From an uncultured Clostridium sp. (GTDB lineage Bacteria > Bacillota > Clostridia > TANB77 > CAG-508), in assembly GCA_947648255.1 (NCBI GenBank), contig CANSNA010000004.1, positions 1 through 53,410 of the forward strand: 53,410 nt of DNA. Direction: 5' to 3'. Both the position numbers and the translations under genes were made by a program. The notes below the pieces were generated by a model that searched no databases, was not told the DNA's origin, and was given only the letters and a program-made list of their open reading frames with translations. Below are positions 21,048 through 33,010 of this stretch, one piece after another (position 1 is the stretch's first letter; every line of letters begins with the position of its first letter).

Positions 21048-23607
21048 TTAATTTATAATACTTATACAACCTGTAATTCCATCTATTTCTACACTATCCC
21101 CTGTTTTTAAATTATCTAACAGTCCAGTTATGCCGAACAACAGCTGGTATTCCAAGTTCTCTTGATACTATTGCTGAGTGTGAAAGAAGACTTCCTCTTT
21201 CTACTAATATTCCGCTTGCTGCTGGGAACAGCATTATCCACCCTGGATCTGTATATCTTGCTACTAGAATTTCGCCTTTTTCTAGTTTTGCATTTTGTGG
21301 ATTTTCTATTATTCTTACTTTTCCTGTAACTTTTCCTGGAGATGCTCCTATTCCTTTTAATTCTTTTTTTATATTTTTTAATTCTTTTTTATTTTCTTTT
21401 TTAAAATTATTTCCTATATTTACTGCACCATAAGTATAAAATCTTTCATCTGGTATATTTTCTTTATATTTTTCATATTCTTTTTTTCTTATTTTTATTA
21501 TTTCTTTTAAATTATTAGTTGTTGATTTTCCATTTATATAATATAAAATTTCATCTACTTCTAAATAAAATATGTCCCTTTTTTCTTCAATTACATTCAT
21601 AGATGTTAAAATATAACCTATTCTCAAAAATATTTCTCTTACTTTTCCGAAAACCAGAGTTCTTTCGAATCTTAAATTTTCTCTATTTTTCACAGTAAAT
21701 CTTGCATTTTTTAATAAAAAATTAAATTTTCTTTTTTCTATAGCTTTAAATTTAAGTGTTTTTTTAACTTTATTTTCTGCATTTTTTCTTAAAGCTTCTA
21801 CATTTATTGTTTCTATACTTTTTTCTCTCATTCTTCTTGCAAATGAAGAAATTGAAAAATATAAATTTCTTGGATCTTCTTTTAATTCTTTTGTTTCTAA
21901 TTTTAATTCTTCTAAACATCTAGCTGAAAATTTATCTAAATATTCATTTAATTTTTTATAAAATTCCTTATATTTAGGTAATTCTTTTTTTATATACCAT
22001 AAATCTTCCTCTTCTAAAAGTTTTAATAATTCGTCATTTTCTTTTGCAATTTCTGCCATTTCTTTTATTCTTCTTGCTGGTTCAAGGCTTATTATCCCCC
22101 CCTCACTGCAAAGCAAGTCATTATGTACCATTTCTCCTTCTTCTTTAAATATCTTAAGACATTCTTCTTTTAATCTTCCATAAAATATCATTGCTAAAAA
22201 ATCGTTTACAAGAGGTGCATCCCATTTGTATAAAAGTTTCTTTTGTAATTCATAGTAATAATCATGTAATTCGTATAAATCCATGTTATTTACATCTTTT
22301 TCTTTTAAAGCCTCCTTTAATCTTAAATAAAATTTATTTGTCATTTTTTTTATATTTATAAATCCCTTTAAAAGTCCAAAACCTGATCTAACAAGTCCTA
22401 TTTTATCTTTAAATGTGACCTCAGGCACTGGAAATAGGTCATCTGGTAAACTTTCTTTGACTCCCATCATTTGTTCCATAAACTTTTTATTATTTCCAAG
22501 TCCTGGAAACATCGAAAGCAAGTAATACCAGCCATATAAATTATAATACACCCTTCCGTCTATTAATGCAAGCATATTTTTAAATACTTCAGTATTCATT
22601 TCTATTTTTTTAGGTGTTACATTAAAAATCTTACAAAGCTCATGGTATACATTTTCATATACCATTCTAATAAATGAAAATGTTAGAGGTGTTGTTATTC
22701 CTCCATAACTTTCGACAATATTACTATTATCAAAGACATTGATTTTTGAATTTTCATTTGGTTTATTTGCAAGCGTTGTTATTGGTCTTGATTGTAGGAG
22801 ATATAATTTTTCTCCTTCATATGCCCACTCAATATCTTGAAATCTTCCGAAAAATTCATTTGCTTTTTCTACGAGATTTTTTACTTCATTTATTTCCTTA
22901 TCTGTTAAAACTTGATTATTTATTTTTTGTTTTTCTAATTTTTTTTGTTTTATTTCTCCATTTTCAAATTTATGATAAAAATCTTTTTTTGCTATTTCTT
23001 TTTTTATTTCATTATTTGAAATTATATAATTATCAGTAGTTGCAATTCCATCAACTAGACTACTCCCAAGTCCATATACAGCTGATATTACAATTTCTTT
23101 TATATTTGAATTTACAGGATTTGCTCCAAATGCTACTCCTGACTTTTCTGAATTTATTTGTTTTTGTACAATTACAGAGGGAATTTCAACTTTTTCTATA
23201 TTATTTTCTTTTCTATATGCCTCTATCCTTTTTGAAAATGCTGACATATATACATCATTTATTCTATTTTTTACATCTTCTTTTTTTACATATAAAAATG
23301 TATCAAATTGCCCTGCAAAGGTGTTATCTTTTGAGTCTTCATTTTGACTAGAAGATCTAACTGCAAAATATGTATCCTCTGAAAATTCCTTTAATTTTTC
23401 ATTTATTTCATATTCTGCCTTTTCTAATATTTTTTTATTAAAAAAGTCAAATCCCTGATATGACACGCAAAACCATGGAGGTATATTGTCTATTGCCTTT
23501 CCTATTTTAGAAAGAGCTTGTCCCTTCCCTCCCATTAGTTCATATTTTTTACTTGTATTTTCTATTATATATTCCATAATTATTTTTTGCTGATTTAACT
23601 CAAGCAT
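21048..23607 (-). CDS. PEP synthase-like protein (PPDK N-terminal plus PEP-utilising mobile domain); requires 1 CGG +1 shift
   Basis: ENTSKKYELMGGKGQALSKIG...YFAVRSSSQNEDSKDNTFAGQFDTFL...LLSHSAIVSRELGIPAVV-GITGLLDNLKTGDSVEIDGITGCISIIN*; site plus 21133. Length 3n+1. Confidence 0.9.
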
Positions 23608-23615
23608 TTCTCCTT

Positions 23616-24545
23616 TTATATAATTAATAATATTAAACTTAAATATACAAATATTATATAAATATTTGAAAAAATTTCTACTAATTTTGAAGCCATTTTA
23701 TTTTTATTTTTTATAAATAATAAATTAAAAATGTTTATTAAAATATAAGCAGGAATTATTAAAAATAAATTTTTAAATTCTAATATATAGCTTTGCAAAA
23801 TCATTAATATTGTTTCTAAAATAAATAACATTAAAATTGTCTTTTTTATACCTAAAACAGCTGTATATGTTTTTACGCCTTTCTCTTCATCTTCTTTACA
23901 TCTAATCTTTCTTGCAACTTCAACTATCCATGATATGATATATGACATCAATAAGATCATCCAAAAATTACTACTAACTAATACTCTTGCATATATTTCA
24001 GGTTCAAGTACAAAACTTGCTAAATAAAATACTAAAATAGGCATTAATATTTCATCTAATAACACTGTTAGCACTATATGATTATTCAAGTCTTTAATAA
24101 AAAAGTCTTTATACATGAGCAGTAAATAAGTCCAAAAAAATGCTAAATAAAATAAATTTGCTTTAAAAATAATTGTAATAATTACTTGTAAAACAACACA
24201 AATTACGAGTAATATTTCTAATTCCTTTAAAGTTATAATTCCTCTTGGCACTGGTCTATATGGTCTATATTTACAATCTTCATCATAATCTTTAAATTCA
24301 TCCATAATTCTTATGCAGAGAAAACCTAAAAGACCTACAATAAACATCGGAAACATTTTATAAAACTTTATAATATAAGATGTTACTCCATCTTGTACTA
24401 CTCCATTTAGAATATCTTGCACATGTTCTCCAAAATAATTACTAGCACAAAATACTCCAAAAATAATGCAAAATACATATAACATATATACAAGTATTGG
24501 AAATCTTTCTTTTTGGTATATATACCATTTCTTTAAAAATGTCAT
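23616..24545 (-). CDS. UbiA-like prenyltransferase family membrane protein
   Basis: RIMDEFKDYDEDCKYRPYRPVPRGIITLKEL (UbiA DxxxD region), multi-TM. Confidence 0.75.
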   Translation of the reverse strand: MTFLKKWYIYQKERFPILVYMLYVFCIIFGVFCASNYFGEHVQDILNGVVQDGVTSYIIKFYKMFPMFIVGLLGFLCIRIMDEFKDYDEDCKYRPYRPVPRGIITLKELEILLVICVVLQVIITIIFKANLFYLAFFWTYLLLMYKDFFIKDLNNHIVLTVLLDEILMPILVFYLASFVLEPEIYARVLVSSNFWMILLMSYIISWIVEVARKIRCKEDEEKGVKTYTAVLGIKKTILMLFILETILMILQSYILEFKNLFLIIPAYILINIFNLLFIKNKNKMASKLVEIFSNIYIIFVYLSLILLII

Positions 24546-24550
24546 AATAT

Positions 24551-26049
24551 TTACCCTTCAATTTTTAATATTTTTTTTAATTCATTATAATCTACTTTTG
24601 TTTTATGCCTTTTATCTACTGGTATTTTATTTACATATTTTATTTCACTGATTTTTTCAAAAGATATAGCATTTTTTATTTCTCTATCACTTATTTTTTT
24701 GGGTTTTTCTAGTACCAAAATTATTTTTTCATTATTTTTTAGAGTTGCTGTTTTTCCTATATTGAATTTTGCATGTAGTGCTCCTTCTATGTTGAAATAT
24801 GGTTCATTTATTCTTCCTCTTAACCACAGCCTGTTATGTTCATCAAAAAAGCCGCATATCACCTGTTCTATGATATATTTTATCATCTATTTTAAATTTA
24901 TTTTCTTTATCTCCTATTCCATTTAGATATCCTTTTAAAACATTATCTCCTTCTACAACAATCTCTCCAACTTCTGCTTCTAATTTTTCAAATTCTTTTT
25001 TATTTATTTCTCCAATTTCTGAAATTCCAGTTTTAATAATTTTGCAAGAATTTACTCCTGAAATCTCACCCGCTAAAATTCCATATCCATTTTCTATTTT
25101 ATCAATATCTTCACTTTGAATATCATTTACATTTAATTTAGCAATTGGTTCTGCTTCTGTAGAACCATAAATTGTTGTAATTTTAGCTTTTGGGAAAACT
25201 TTTTTTAAATTTTCTAAAAAATCAATAAATACTGCTCCTCCTCCTGTAAATATTTTTTCTATTTGTTTCAGTTCTATTTCATTTTTTAGCATATAATCTA
25301 TAATTAAATTTAAAAATCCAGGAGCTGCCATTATTCTATTTGCATTATTTTTTATTATTTGATTAATTATTTTTTGTGCTACACTTTTATCTAATTCACT
25401 AAAATTTGCATCTGCTATAATACTTATTATTTGAGCATTAATATTTGAAAGTGTGAAAATTGGCATAGTTGAAATTTCTATATCATTTTTTTCATAATCC
25501 ATTATTTCTTCTAATATTTCACCTTGAATTCTTAAAAATTCATGAGTTCTTACTGCAATTTTAGGTTTTCCAGTTGTTCCACTAGTATATGTCAAAATTG
25601 CAGGCTCTTTTTCTTCTAAATTCTCTATATTTAATTTATTATTACTTTCAATTATTTTTATTTTATTTACATTTATTTTAATTTTTAATTTTTTTAAATT
25701 TTTATTAATACTTGAATATAAAATATATTTAGTATTTCCGAATTACTCCTTCTATATCTTCAAAACTATTCTTTTGAAGATTAGATTTTATAAAACCTTC
25801 ATCCATAAAGCATGGAACTGCTCCTATGCTCCAGAGTGCAAGAAGTACATTATAAAGGTTTGCAGACATTGGAACAAGTACTAGTATTTTTTGTTTACTT
25901 TTTATGCCCTCTCTTTCAAAATATTCTTTATAATTTAAAACATCATTATATAAGTCTTTATATGTTATTTTTTCTTCCCCTTGAATTAAACATATTTTAT
26001 TTGGTATTTTTTCATAATTTTCTATTAATTTATTCGCTAAATTTGGCAT
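24551..26049 (-). CDS. AMP-binding acyl-CoA synthetase/ligase-like; requires 2 CGG +1 shifts
   Basis: EGVI-GNTKYIL...TYTSGTTGKPKIAVRTHEF...TIYGSTEAEPIA...YHRTGDM-GFFDEHNRLWLRGRINEPYF; sites plus 25738 and 24852. Length 3n+2. Confidence 0.9.
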
Positions 26050-26075
26050 ATATTTTGCTCCTTTAATTATCGCTT

Positions 26076-27005
26076 TTATTTTCTAGATATATCTTTTCCA
26101 TATATTACATATTCTCTAATGATTTCTGCTTTATTTCTCTTAGCTATTTTTTGTGAGGTATTATTTTTATACATAAATGCAAAAATTTCTTTTTCAAATC
26201 CTCTTTCTTTTGCTTTATCTAAAATATTTTTTATCATCACATTTCCAATTGCCATTCCTTCATATTCATTTAAAACTGCCACTGTTTTTACTATAATTGT
26301 TTCAATTTTTTTATTTTGTTTTAATTCATTAAAATCTGGCACACAAAATATAAAACCAATTTCTTTTTTATTTTTTTCTGCAATAAGTACAAATTCATCA
26401 TCAATTAAATCAATATATTCTTCATATTGCATTAAAAATGCTTTTTCTGGAATTTCTGTATAAAGGGGATTTTTTTTAAAACTTTTTACTGAAATATTAT
26501 ATATTTTTTTCAAGTCATTAATATAATCTTTTTTATTAAATTTTCTAATTACAATATTTGCTTGTTTTATTTTCTCTTCTGCTATTTTTAAGCTTTCAGA
26601 ATTATATGCATTTTTTAATTCACCTTTATTTGAAGTATATGTATATAGTTCACTAAATCCTGATTTTAATAATATATCGTTATATTTAATTTCATTTACA
26701 TTTTCAAATAAAAATGTATTTTCGCCATTAGTGTATTTAATTACTCTATATTTTTTCCATGTATTTTCATTCATTGGAGAAACTATGAATTTAATGTTTT
26801 TTTCCTTCAGAATTTCTTCACATTTTTTTAATATTTCTATCCCACTTTTTTCATCTTCGCATTCGAAGTCACCAATTGTGCCTATTTTTTCTTCATTTAA
26901 TCTTGGTGTATTATCGAAATAACATGTAGCTTTTGCCACTTCTAAATTATTTTTATTTAAAATTATTTTTATTTTTTCTCTTTCTTCAATTATTTTAAAA
27001 TCCAT
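26076..27005 (-). CDS. GNAT-like N-acetyltransferase
   Basis: VAVLNEYEGMAIGNVMIKNILDKAKERGFEKEIFAFMYKNNTSQKIAKRNKAEIIREYVIYGKDI. Confidence 0.65.
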   Translation of the reverse strand: MDFKIIEEREKIKIILNKNNLEVAKATCYFDNTPRLNEEKIGTIGDFECEDEKSGIEILKKCEEILKEKNIKFIVSPMNENTWKKYRVIKYTNGENTFLFENVNEIKYNDILLKSGFSELYTYTSNKGELKNAYNSESLKIAEEKIKQANIVIRKFNKKDYINDLKKIYNISVKSFKKNPLYTEIPEKAFLMQYEEYIDLIDDEFVLIAEKNKKEIGFIFCVPDFNELKQNKKIETIIVKTVAVLNEYEGMAIGNVMIKNILDKAKERGFEKEIFAFMYKNNTSQKIAKRNKAEIIREYVIYGKDISRK

Positions 27006-27035
27006 GTTTTCCCCTTTTATTTTATAATATAGATA

Positions 27036-28377
27036 TTATTTAATTAAATTATATAAAAGTTCAACTACAGCAGTAAGTAAAAATACAATTTGTGTATGCA
27101 TATATCCATTTTTTATTGTAATCTCTTCTTTTTTTACATTTCTTTTTTCTATCATTATCATATAACTACTTATAAATAAAAAACCTACCATCATGATGAT
27201 TGCCAAAATATTTGGTATAGAATTAAATATTATTTTTTGAATAATTAAACTTGGTAAAAATACAAAACCCAATCCTTTTAAAAATGCAAATACTAAGCAA
27301 TCTATTTCTTTTAAATTAAAATAATATTTTAATCTAACAAAACTATTTATTGTTAGGTGCATGCTATAAACTAATGAATATATCATAAATGCTTCTTTTT
27401 TTATATTTAAAATTCCAGCTAATACGCAAATTGCAATTCCAATTACTACATTTGTTTCTATAATTCTTGCATCATACAAATTGTTTTTTTCATTTTCTCT
27501 AATTTTAGGAAATCTCATACAAGTTAAAAATAATAACAATGGTGGAATTAATGCGTAAAATCCATAAAATATAACTGTTAAATATCCGTGCAACTATTGT
27601 TTGAATTAGTGCAAGCTTGCTCCAAGTTTTTACTCTATTTGCAAGCATTACTAAAATGAAAATTGCTCCTAAAATTAGCATATTAATTCTCAAATTTACT
27701 AATTCTAAATTTATGTGTGTTATTAATAGGGCAAATGTTGTAAGAGGTATTAAAATATTATCATTTCCTGTGTGTGAAACCATTTCGATTAATGCTACAT
27801 TAAAACCAACTATAGTACTTATAATTAGTGTTTCTTCCCTTCCTACTTTTGTGAAAAGAAGCAGTGGCACTAAGCATAAAATAAATGCTACTATGAAGAA
27901 GGCAAAACTCCCTTCGATGCTTTTAGAATCTTCATTTAATTTTGATAAATCTTTTTTTCCATAATTTTTTCCAATTAAGGCTGCCGCACTATCTGCGAAA
28001 GTTAATATTAAAATTGGAATACCATATAATATTTTATTTCCATTTGATAAAAAGAAAATCAAAAATACAGAAATCACAAAAAATATTTCTCCTAAAGATT
28101 CTCTTTTTACACTATATAAAATTGTTCCCAAATTTTCTCGTAATTTCGTATATTTTAATATAGATAAAATAATTAATGCAAAAATTCCAAGTATAAATAC
28201 AGAAAATGAGGACTTAAAAATATATGGAAAAATAAGCATTACTACTCCCATAGACATATGGAACAACTTTCTTTTTGTTTCTGCATTTATATTTGTTCTT
28301 ATTTCTATTATTTTTATCAGACCTAGCGTTAATCCAAGTAATAAAATCACCAGCAAAATACTTGTCCATTCAATCAT
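27036..28377 (-). CDS. Dolichol kinase / phosphatidate cytidylyltransferase-like membrane protein; requires 1 CGG +1 shift
   Basis: NINAETKRKLFHMSMGVVMLIFPYIF...ADSAAALIGKNYGKK..EDSKSIEGSFAFF...LIQTIVA-GYLTVIFYGFYALIPPLLL; site plus 27586. Length 3n+1. Confidence 0.8.
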
Positions 28378-29489
28378 TATTTTATCTCCTCTATTATGAA
28401 GTCACTATAAAAAAATGCTTTATCTTTTTTTAATAATTCCTTTGCCTGTTTTTCTTTATATAACAATTTTTCAAAATATTTTGATGCTCTTTTTTCTGCA
28501 AGCATATTCCAATATACAATTCTAGTTCCTTTTTTGGATTGATTTAATATACTTTTAAATATTTCACACATTTCTTTATCACTCATATATTCAAAAATAT
28601 CACTTAAATTATATTTAGTAATATTTTTTATATTTTTTCTATTTAAAAATCCCTCGATCGTTTCTTTAATAAAAATAATTTTATCTATATTCTTTTTAAT
28701 AATTTCAAAATTTTCTTTTCTGTAGGAAACTGGTAAAATTTCTTCATATTTTCCATTTACGATATATTGCAAATATGAATTTTCGGATGTATCAAGCTCT
28801 GTTAATGCATATTTCGTTCTATTTAAAATATTTTCTGCAACATTTACATTAACATATCTAAAAAAAGCTTTATCTCTTCCAAACCTCCCCATTATACTTT
28901 TCGAAAAAAATAACTTAAATAATATTTTCCATCTAAAATTATTCCATTTATTATTATAAAAATCATATCTTTCTTGTTTTGTTTTTTTTATTAATAATTC
29001 TTCTCGCATTTTTTTATTATGAATTAATGGTAATATTTTTTTACCAAAGATATTAAAATAATTTTCAAATTTTCCACAATTAATTATTCCTATATTTATA
29101 ATTTCTAAATTATTATTAAAATATTTTTTTGATTTTTCACTTAATTTATTTTCTATTTTTTTATAAATTTCCAATCTATTATTTGTAGCAAATACCCCCA
29201 TCAATTTCATGCACTCTTCATAATCTAGATATTTATAACAAGCAATTTTAAATTCAAAACATGCAATTTGATTTTCATTTAAGTCTATAGCATATATTTT
29301 ATTGGGGTTTTTAATTAACATGCTTAACACATTTTCTCCTGCTGAAGCAATAGATAAAATATTATCGTTTTCATTTATCTCTAATGCTTCAAGCAAAATT
29401 TCTGCATCTTCCCAAACTTGTGAATATCTAATTAAATTAAATTTAGCAAAATCTTCTACTTCGCTTTTTACTAAATCTTTTGTACTCAT
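28377..29489 (-). CDS. DUF3419 family (BtaA-like SAM:DAG 3-amino-3-carboxypropyltransferase-like)
   Basis: FNLIRYSQVWEDAEILLEALEINENDNILSIASAGENVLSMLIKNPNKIYAIDLNENQIACFEFKIA. Confidence 0.75.
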   Translation of the reverse strand: MSTKDLVKSEVEDFAKFNLIRYSQVWEDAEILLEALEINENDNILSIASAGENVLSMLIKNPNKIYAIDLNENQIACFEFKIACYKYLDYEECMKLMGVFATNNRLEIYKKIENKLSEKSKKYFNNNLEIINIGIINCGKFENYFNIFGKKILPLIHNKKMREELLIKKTKQERYDFYNNKWNNFRWKILFKLFFSKSIMGRFGRDKAFFRYVNVNVAENILNRTKYALTELDTSENSYLQYIVNGKYEEILPVSYRKENFEIIKKNIDKIIFIKETIEGFLNRKNIKNITKYNLSDIFEYMSDKEMCEIFKSILNQSKKGTRIVYWNMLAEKRASKYFEKLLYKEKQAKELLKKDKAFFYSDFIIEEIK

Positions 29490-29501
29490 TTTAATTAACC
29501 T

Positions 29502-30161
29502 CTACTCTTCTTCTCTCTTCTCCTTTGGTGGAAAGAAATATGGAAATATTCCAAATTTTGAGCCTAAAGCATGAAAAATCGGAAATGCTACAAATATCGT
29601 TCCAAGCTGTGCAAGTAAAATTGGAGCTTCTACATAATCTTCCTTATTTAATCTTTCTGCTTCCCCTACCATATCTATATAAAAATCTGTTCGAGATAGT
29701 TCTTCCTTATATTCAATTTGATTAATAAAATATGTATCCTCTTCCAAATTATCATAAACAATTTTTCCAACTGGCAAAATTGAATCTCCTGAATAGATAT
29801 CTTCTCCCGTTTTTGTTACAGATTCTCCATTTATTCTAGCTGCAATAAGCTCTCCAGATGGTAATTTTAAAGCATTCAAATACATTCCATCATGATACCC
29901 TGCTCCATGATTTTTATACTCGATTCCTGGTGAAATAACAGTAAAAGTATCATGAGACAATAAGTCTTCTACATTTTGTGCTTTATAAACATCTTCTCCT
30001 GCGATTCCTCCTATTTGCCCTTCATCTACTGTATGCTCATCAGTATACTCTTCATATTTTTTTGGTAATACATTTTCTAATACTTTAACTGGTATAAAGC
30101 TAAGCAAAAAACTCAAAAGCAAGCAAAGCCAAATATCAAACCTAAGTACACGAACTCTCAT
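29502..30161 (-). CDS. Membrane protein with signal anchor, unknown function
   Basis: MRVRVLRFDIWLCLLLSFLLSFIPVKVLENVLPKKYEEYTDEHT...; long ORF, C-terminal TM. Confidence 0.6.
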   Translation of the reverse strand: MRVRVLRFDIWLCLLLSFLLSFIPVKVLENVLPKKYEEYTDEHTVDEGQIGGIAGEDVYKAQNVEDLLSHDTFTVISPGIEYKNHGAGYHDGMYLNALKLPSGELIAARINGESVTKTGEDIYSGDSILPVGKIVYDNLEEDTYFINQIEYKEELSRTDFYIDMVGEAERLNKEDYVEAPILLAQLGTIFVAFPIFHALGSKFGIFPYFFPPKEKREEE

Positions 30162-30318
30162 TTTTAGCCTCCATAATAAACTATTTTATATGTAAATTAT
30201 ACTACAAAGTCTTTTCCTTGTCATTAATTTTTGGAAATTTATTAATTAATTTATTCATTTCCTAATTAATAAAGAATAAATTAGCTATGGCAAATTGAAA
30301 ATTTACCTCAAAATCATT

Positions 30319-30373
30319 AAGTTGTAAATATAAGAAGTGTACCAAAAAAGTACACTTCTTATATTTACAACTT
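30319..30373. terminator. 24-bp perfect inverted repeat with 7-nt loop downstream of ferredoxin
   Basis: AAGTTGTAAATATAAGAAGTGTAC-CAAAAAA-GTACACTTCTTATATTTACAACTT. Confidence 0.6.
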
Positions 30374-30397
30374 TACTATACATTTATGTAGGTTTTC

Positions 30398-30568
30398 TTA
30401 TTCCTCTTCTGGTGCTGCAACTGGGCATACACTAGCACAAGTTCCACAGCCTATACATAAATCTTTATTTATCTCATATTTCTCTTCTCCCTTTGAAATA
30501 CACTCTACTGGGCAATTAGCAGCACAGGCTCCACAAGAAATACATTTGTCTGTTATTTTATAAGCCAT
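30398..30568 (-). CDS. 2[4Fe-4S] ferredoxin
   Basis: MAYKITDKCISCGACAANCPVECISKGEEKYEINKDLCIGCGTCASVCPVAAPEEE*. Confidence 0.95.
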   Translation of the reverse strand: MAYKITDKCISCGACAANCPVECISKGEEKYEINKDLCIGCGTCASVCPVAAPEEE

Positions 30569-30594
30569 TTATATTCACCACCTTTCAATTATTA

Positions 30595-31504
30595 TTAATT
30601 ATTCATATCTTTCTTGTCTAATTCTTCAAGCTTTTTAAGTTCCTTTAAATCACTTTCATCAATATTTGCTTCCTCTTCTACTTCTGCATCTCTAATAACC
30701 TTAATATCTTTTACATTAAATTTTTTTATTTTTGTATCATCTTTTTCTACTATTTTTACTTTTACTATTTCCTTTAATGTTTCTACACTTTCTACAGTTC
30801 CCTCTCCTTCTTCTGTTTTCACTATTGCACCAACTTTTGGAAGTCTCGCATTTTTTTCTTCATATACTTCTTGCTCATATTTCAAACAGCACATAAGTCT
30901 TCCACAAGCACCAGATATTTTAGAAGGTGTTAAAGAAAGATTTTGCTCTTTTGCCATTTTAATTGAAACACTTTCAAAATTTGCAAGATGTGCACAGCAG
31001 CAAAGCTCTCTTCCACAAATTCCGGCATCCACCAATTCTTTTTATTTCATCTCTTATTCCTATTTGTCTAAGTTCTATTCTAGTTTTAAAAATTGCAGCT
31101 AAATCTTTTACAAGCTCTCTAAAGTCTATTCTTCCATCTGCTGTGAAATAAAATAATATTTTGCTATTATCAAATTTGTATTCAACATTTACAAGATTCA
31201 TATCTAATTTATGTTTTTTTATATTTTTAACTGCAATTCCAAAAGCTTCTTTCTCTTTTTTCTTGTTATCTTCATAATGTTTTTTATCCTTTTCTGTTGC
31301 TATTCTTTTTATTGGCTTAAGTGGAGAAACAATTCTATCTTCACTTACTTCTTTATTTGGAATTACAACTTCTGCAAATTCTTCTCCAAGAGAAGTTTCA
31401 ACAATTACAAAATCTCCAACATTTAATTTATTTTCTCCTGGTTCAAAGTAATAAACTTTTCCTACTTTTTTAAGCCTAATTCCTACTATTTCCTTCATAG
31501 TCAT
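30595..31504 (-). CDS. ricT: PSP1/RicT-like regulatory iron-sulfur protein; requires 1 CGG +1 shift
   Basis: IELRQIGIRDEIKRIGGC-GICGRELCCCAHLANFESVSIKMAKEQNLSLTPSKISGACGRLMCCLKYE; site plus 31022. Length 3n+1. Confidence 0.95.
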
Positions 31505-31507
31505 CTC

Positions 31508-32290
31508 CTATTCCCAAATATTTAGAATCAAATAATCTATACACATATCAAAATTACCATTTGTCTTAATTTTTCTTTTAGTTTCTTCCACATAGTCAAT
31601 GTAGTTTAAATATTTCATATCTTCTTTTGATTTCTTCATAAATATCATATTTATAAATTCTAAATTTTTTAAAGCTTTTTCTTTATCTTTATATAGTATG
31701 TCCAGTTTATTTAAAAGCTCTACACTCTTGTATTTATCTACATTGCCAAAAACCTTTTCTAAATCCTCATACCTTTCCTTTTCTTCTTCTGTTAAATCTT
31801 CTTTACTTTCTTCTGTAAATAATATTTTTGCACATCTTGATTTTATTGTTGTAAGTATATTATTATCATTATTTGAAACCAATATCATGGTTACAAATTC
31901 AGGTGGTTCTTCTAGTGTTTTTAACAAGCAATTTTGTGCTTCTTTTGTCATATTTTCACTGTTATTTATTACATAAACCTTTTTCTTAGAAGTTATTGGT
32001 TTTTCTATTACCTTGCTTTGCATTTCTCTAATTTCATCTATTTTTATACTTTCAGTTTGTTCGTTATTTATTTCATAATAATCTGGATGATTACCTTCAT
32101 CAAAGTTCAAACAAGCTTTGCAATTGCCACAAGATTCTCCATTTTCTTCTAAACACAAAATCATTTTTGCAAATTCTTTAGCATATTTATAGTTTTGTGT
32201 TTTTCCTATTCCTGAAAAAATATATCCATTAACTATCTTTTTATTTTCTATGGCATTTGCTAGTAATTCATATATCTGCTTGTTTTTCAT
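31508..32290 (-). CDS. holB: DNA polymerase III delta' subunit (HolB)
   Basis: NGYIFSGIGKTQNYKYAKEFAKMILC...CGNCKAC..FDEGNHPDYYEI...KVYVINNSENMTKEAQNCLLKTLEEPPEFVTMILV. Confidence 0.85.
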   Translation of the reverse strand: MKNKQIYELLANAIENKKIVNGYIFSGIGKTQNYKYAKEFAKMILCLEENGESCGNCKACLNFDEGNHPDYYEINNEQTESIKIDEIREMQSKVIEKPITSKKKVYVINNSENMTKEAQNCLLKTLEEPPEFVTMILVSNNDNNILTTIKSRCAKILFTEESKEDLTEEEKERYEDLEKVFGNVDKYKSVELLNKLDILYKDKEKALKNLEFINMIFMKKSKEDMKYLNYIDYVEETKRKIKTNGNFDMCIDYLILNIWE

Positions 32291-32936
32291 TTATATTTTA
32301 ACCTTTCCAAATTTATTAAGTGGCCAAAATCTAAGTGCAACTTTGCTTTCTATTTTCTCAATAGGAATGCATCCAAATGCTCTGCAATCTTTACTTTCTC
32401 TTCTATTATCTCCCATTGCGAAAACATATCCTTCTGGTACTACAACATCATGGTATAATCCTCCATTTGGTGTATCTCCATCTTTTATATAATCTTCTTT
32501 AAGTTCTTCTCCATTTCTATAAACTTTTCCGGTCTTCAATTACAATATGATCTCCTGCAACTCCTATAACTCTTTTAATATAACTTTCTTTCCCGATTTC
32601 TAATATATAATGCGTGAATTTATCAATTATATTAGTTGGTTCTTCTCTATAAGTTGCAACAGGGTTGTCTTTATCAAAATCTGCAACAGTAACATCTAGT
32701 GGTGCCTCAAAGGTTATAATATCTCCTCTATTTATTTCTTCTTTCATAGTAATACAAAGTCTGTTAAGAATTAATCTGTCTCCTGGTTCTAAAGTTGTTC
32801 TCATTGATTGCATTTTTACAACTGTTGGAGTACCAACATAATGTCTAACTAAAATTGCAAGTATTATAGCAATTGCAATACAAATTATCCATTCTATAAT
32901 TTCTTTTATATTATTTTTTCTATCTAAATCATCCAT
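32291..32936 (-). CDS. lepB: Signal peptidase I; requires 1 CGG +1 shift
   Basis: VVKMQSMRTTLEPGDRLILNRL...YIKRVIGVAGDHIVIED-GKVYRNGEELKEDYIKDGDTPNGGLYHDVVVPEGYVFAMGDNRRESKDCRAFGCIP; site plus 32529. Length 3n+1. Confidence 0.95.
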
Positions 32937-33010
32937 CTTTATATTACCACTCCTTAAAGAAATTAATATTTATATTATATATCAAGTTTCTTCATAAATC
33001 AAGTTAAAGT

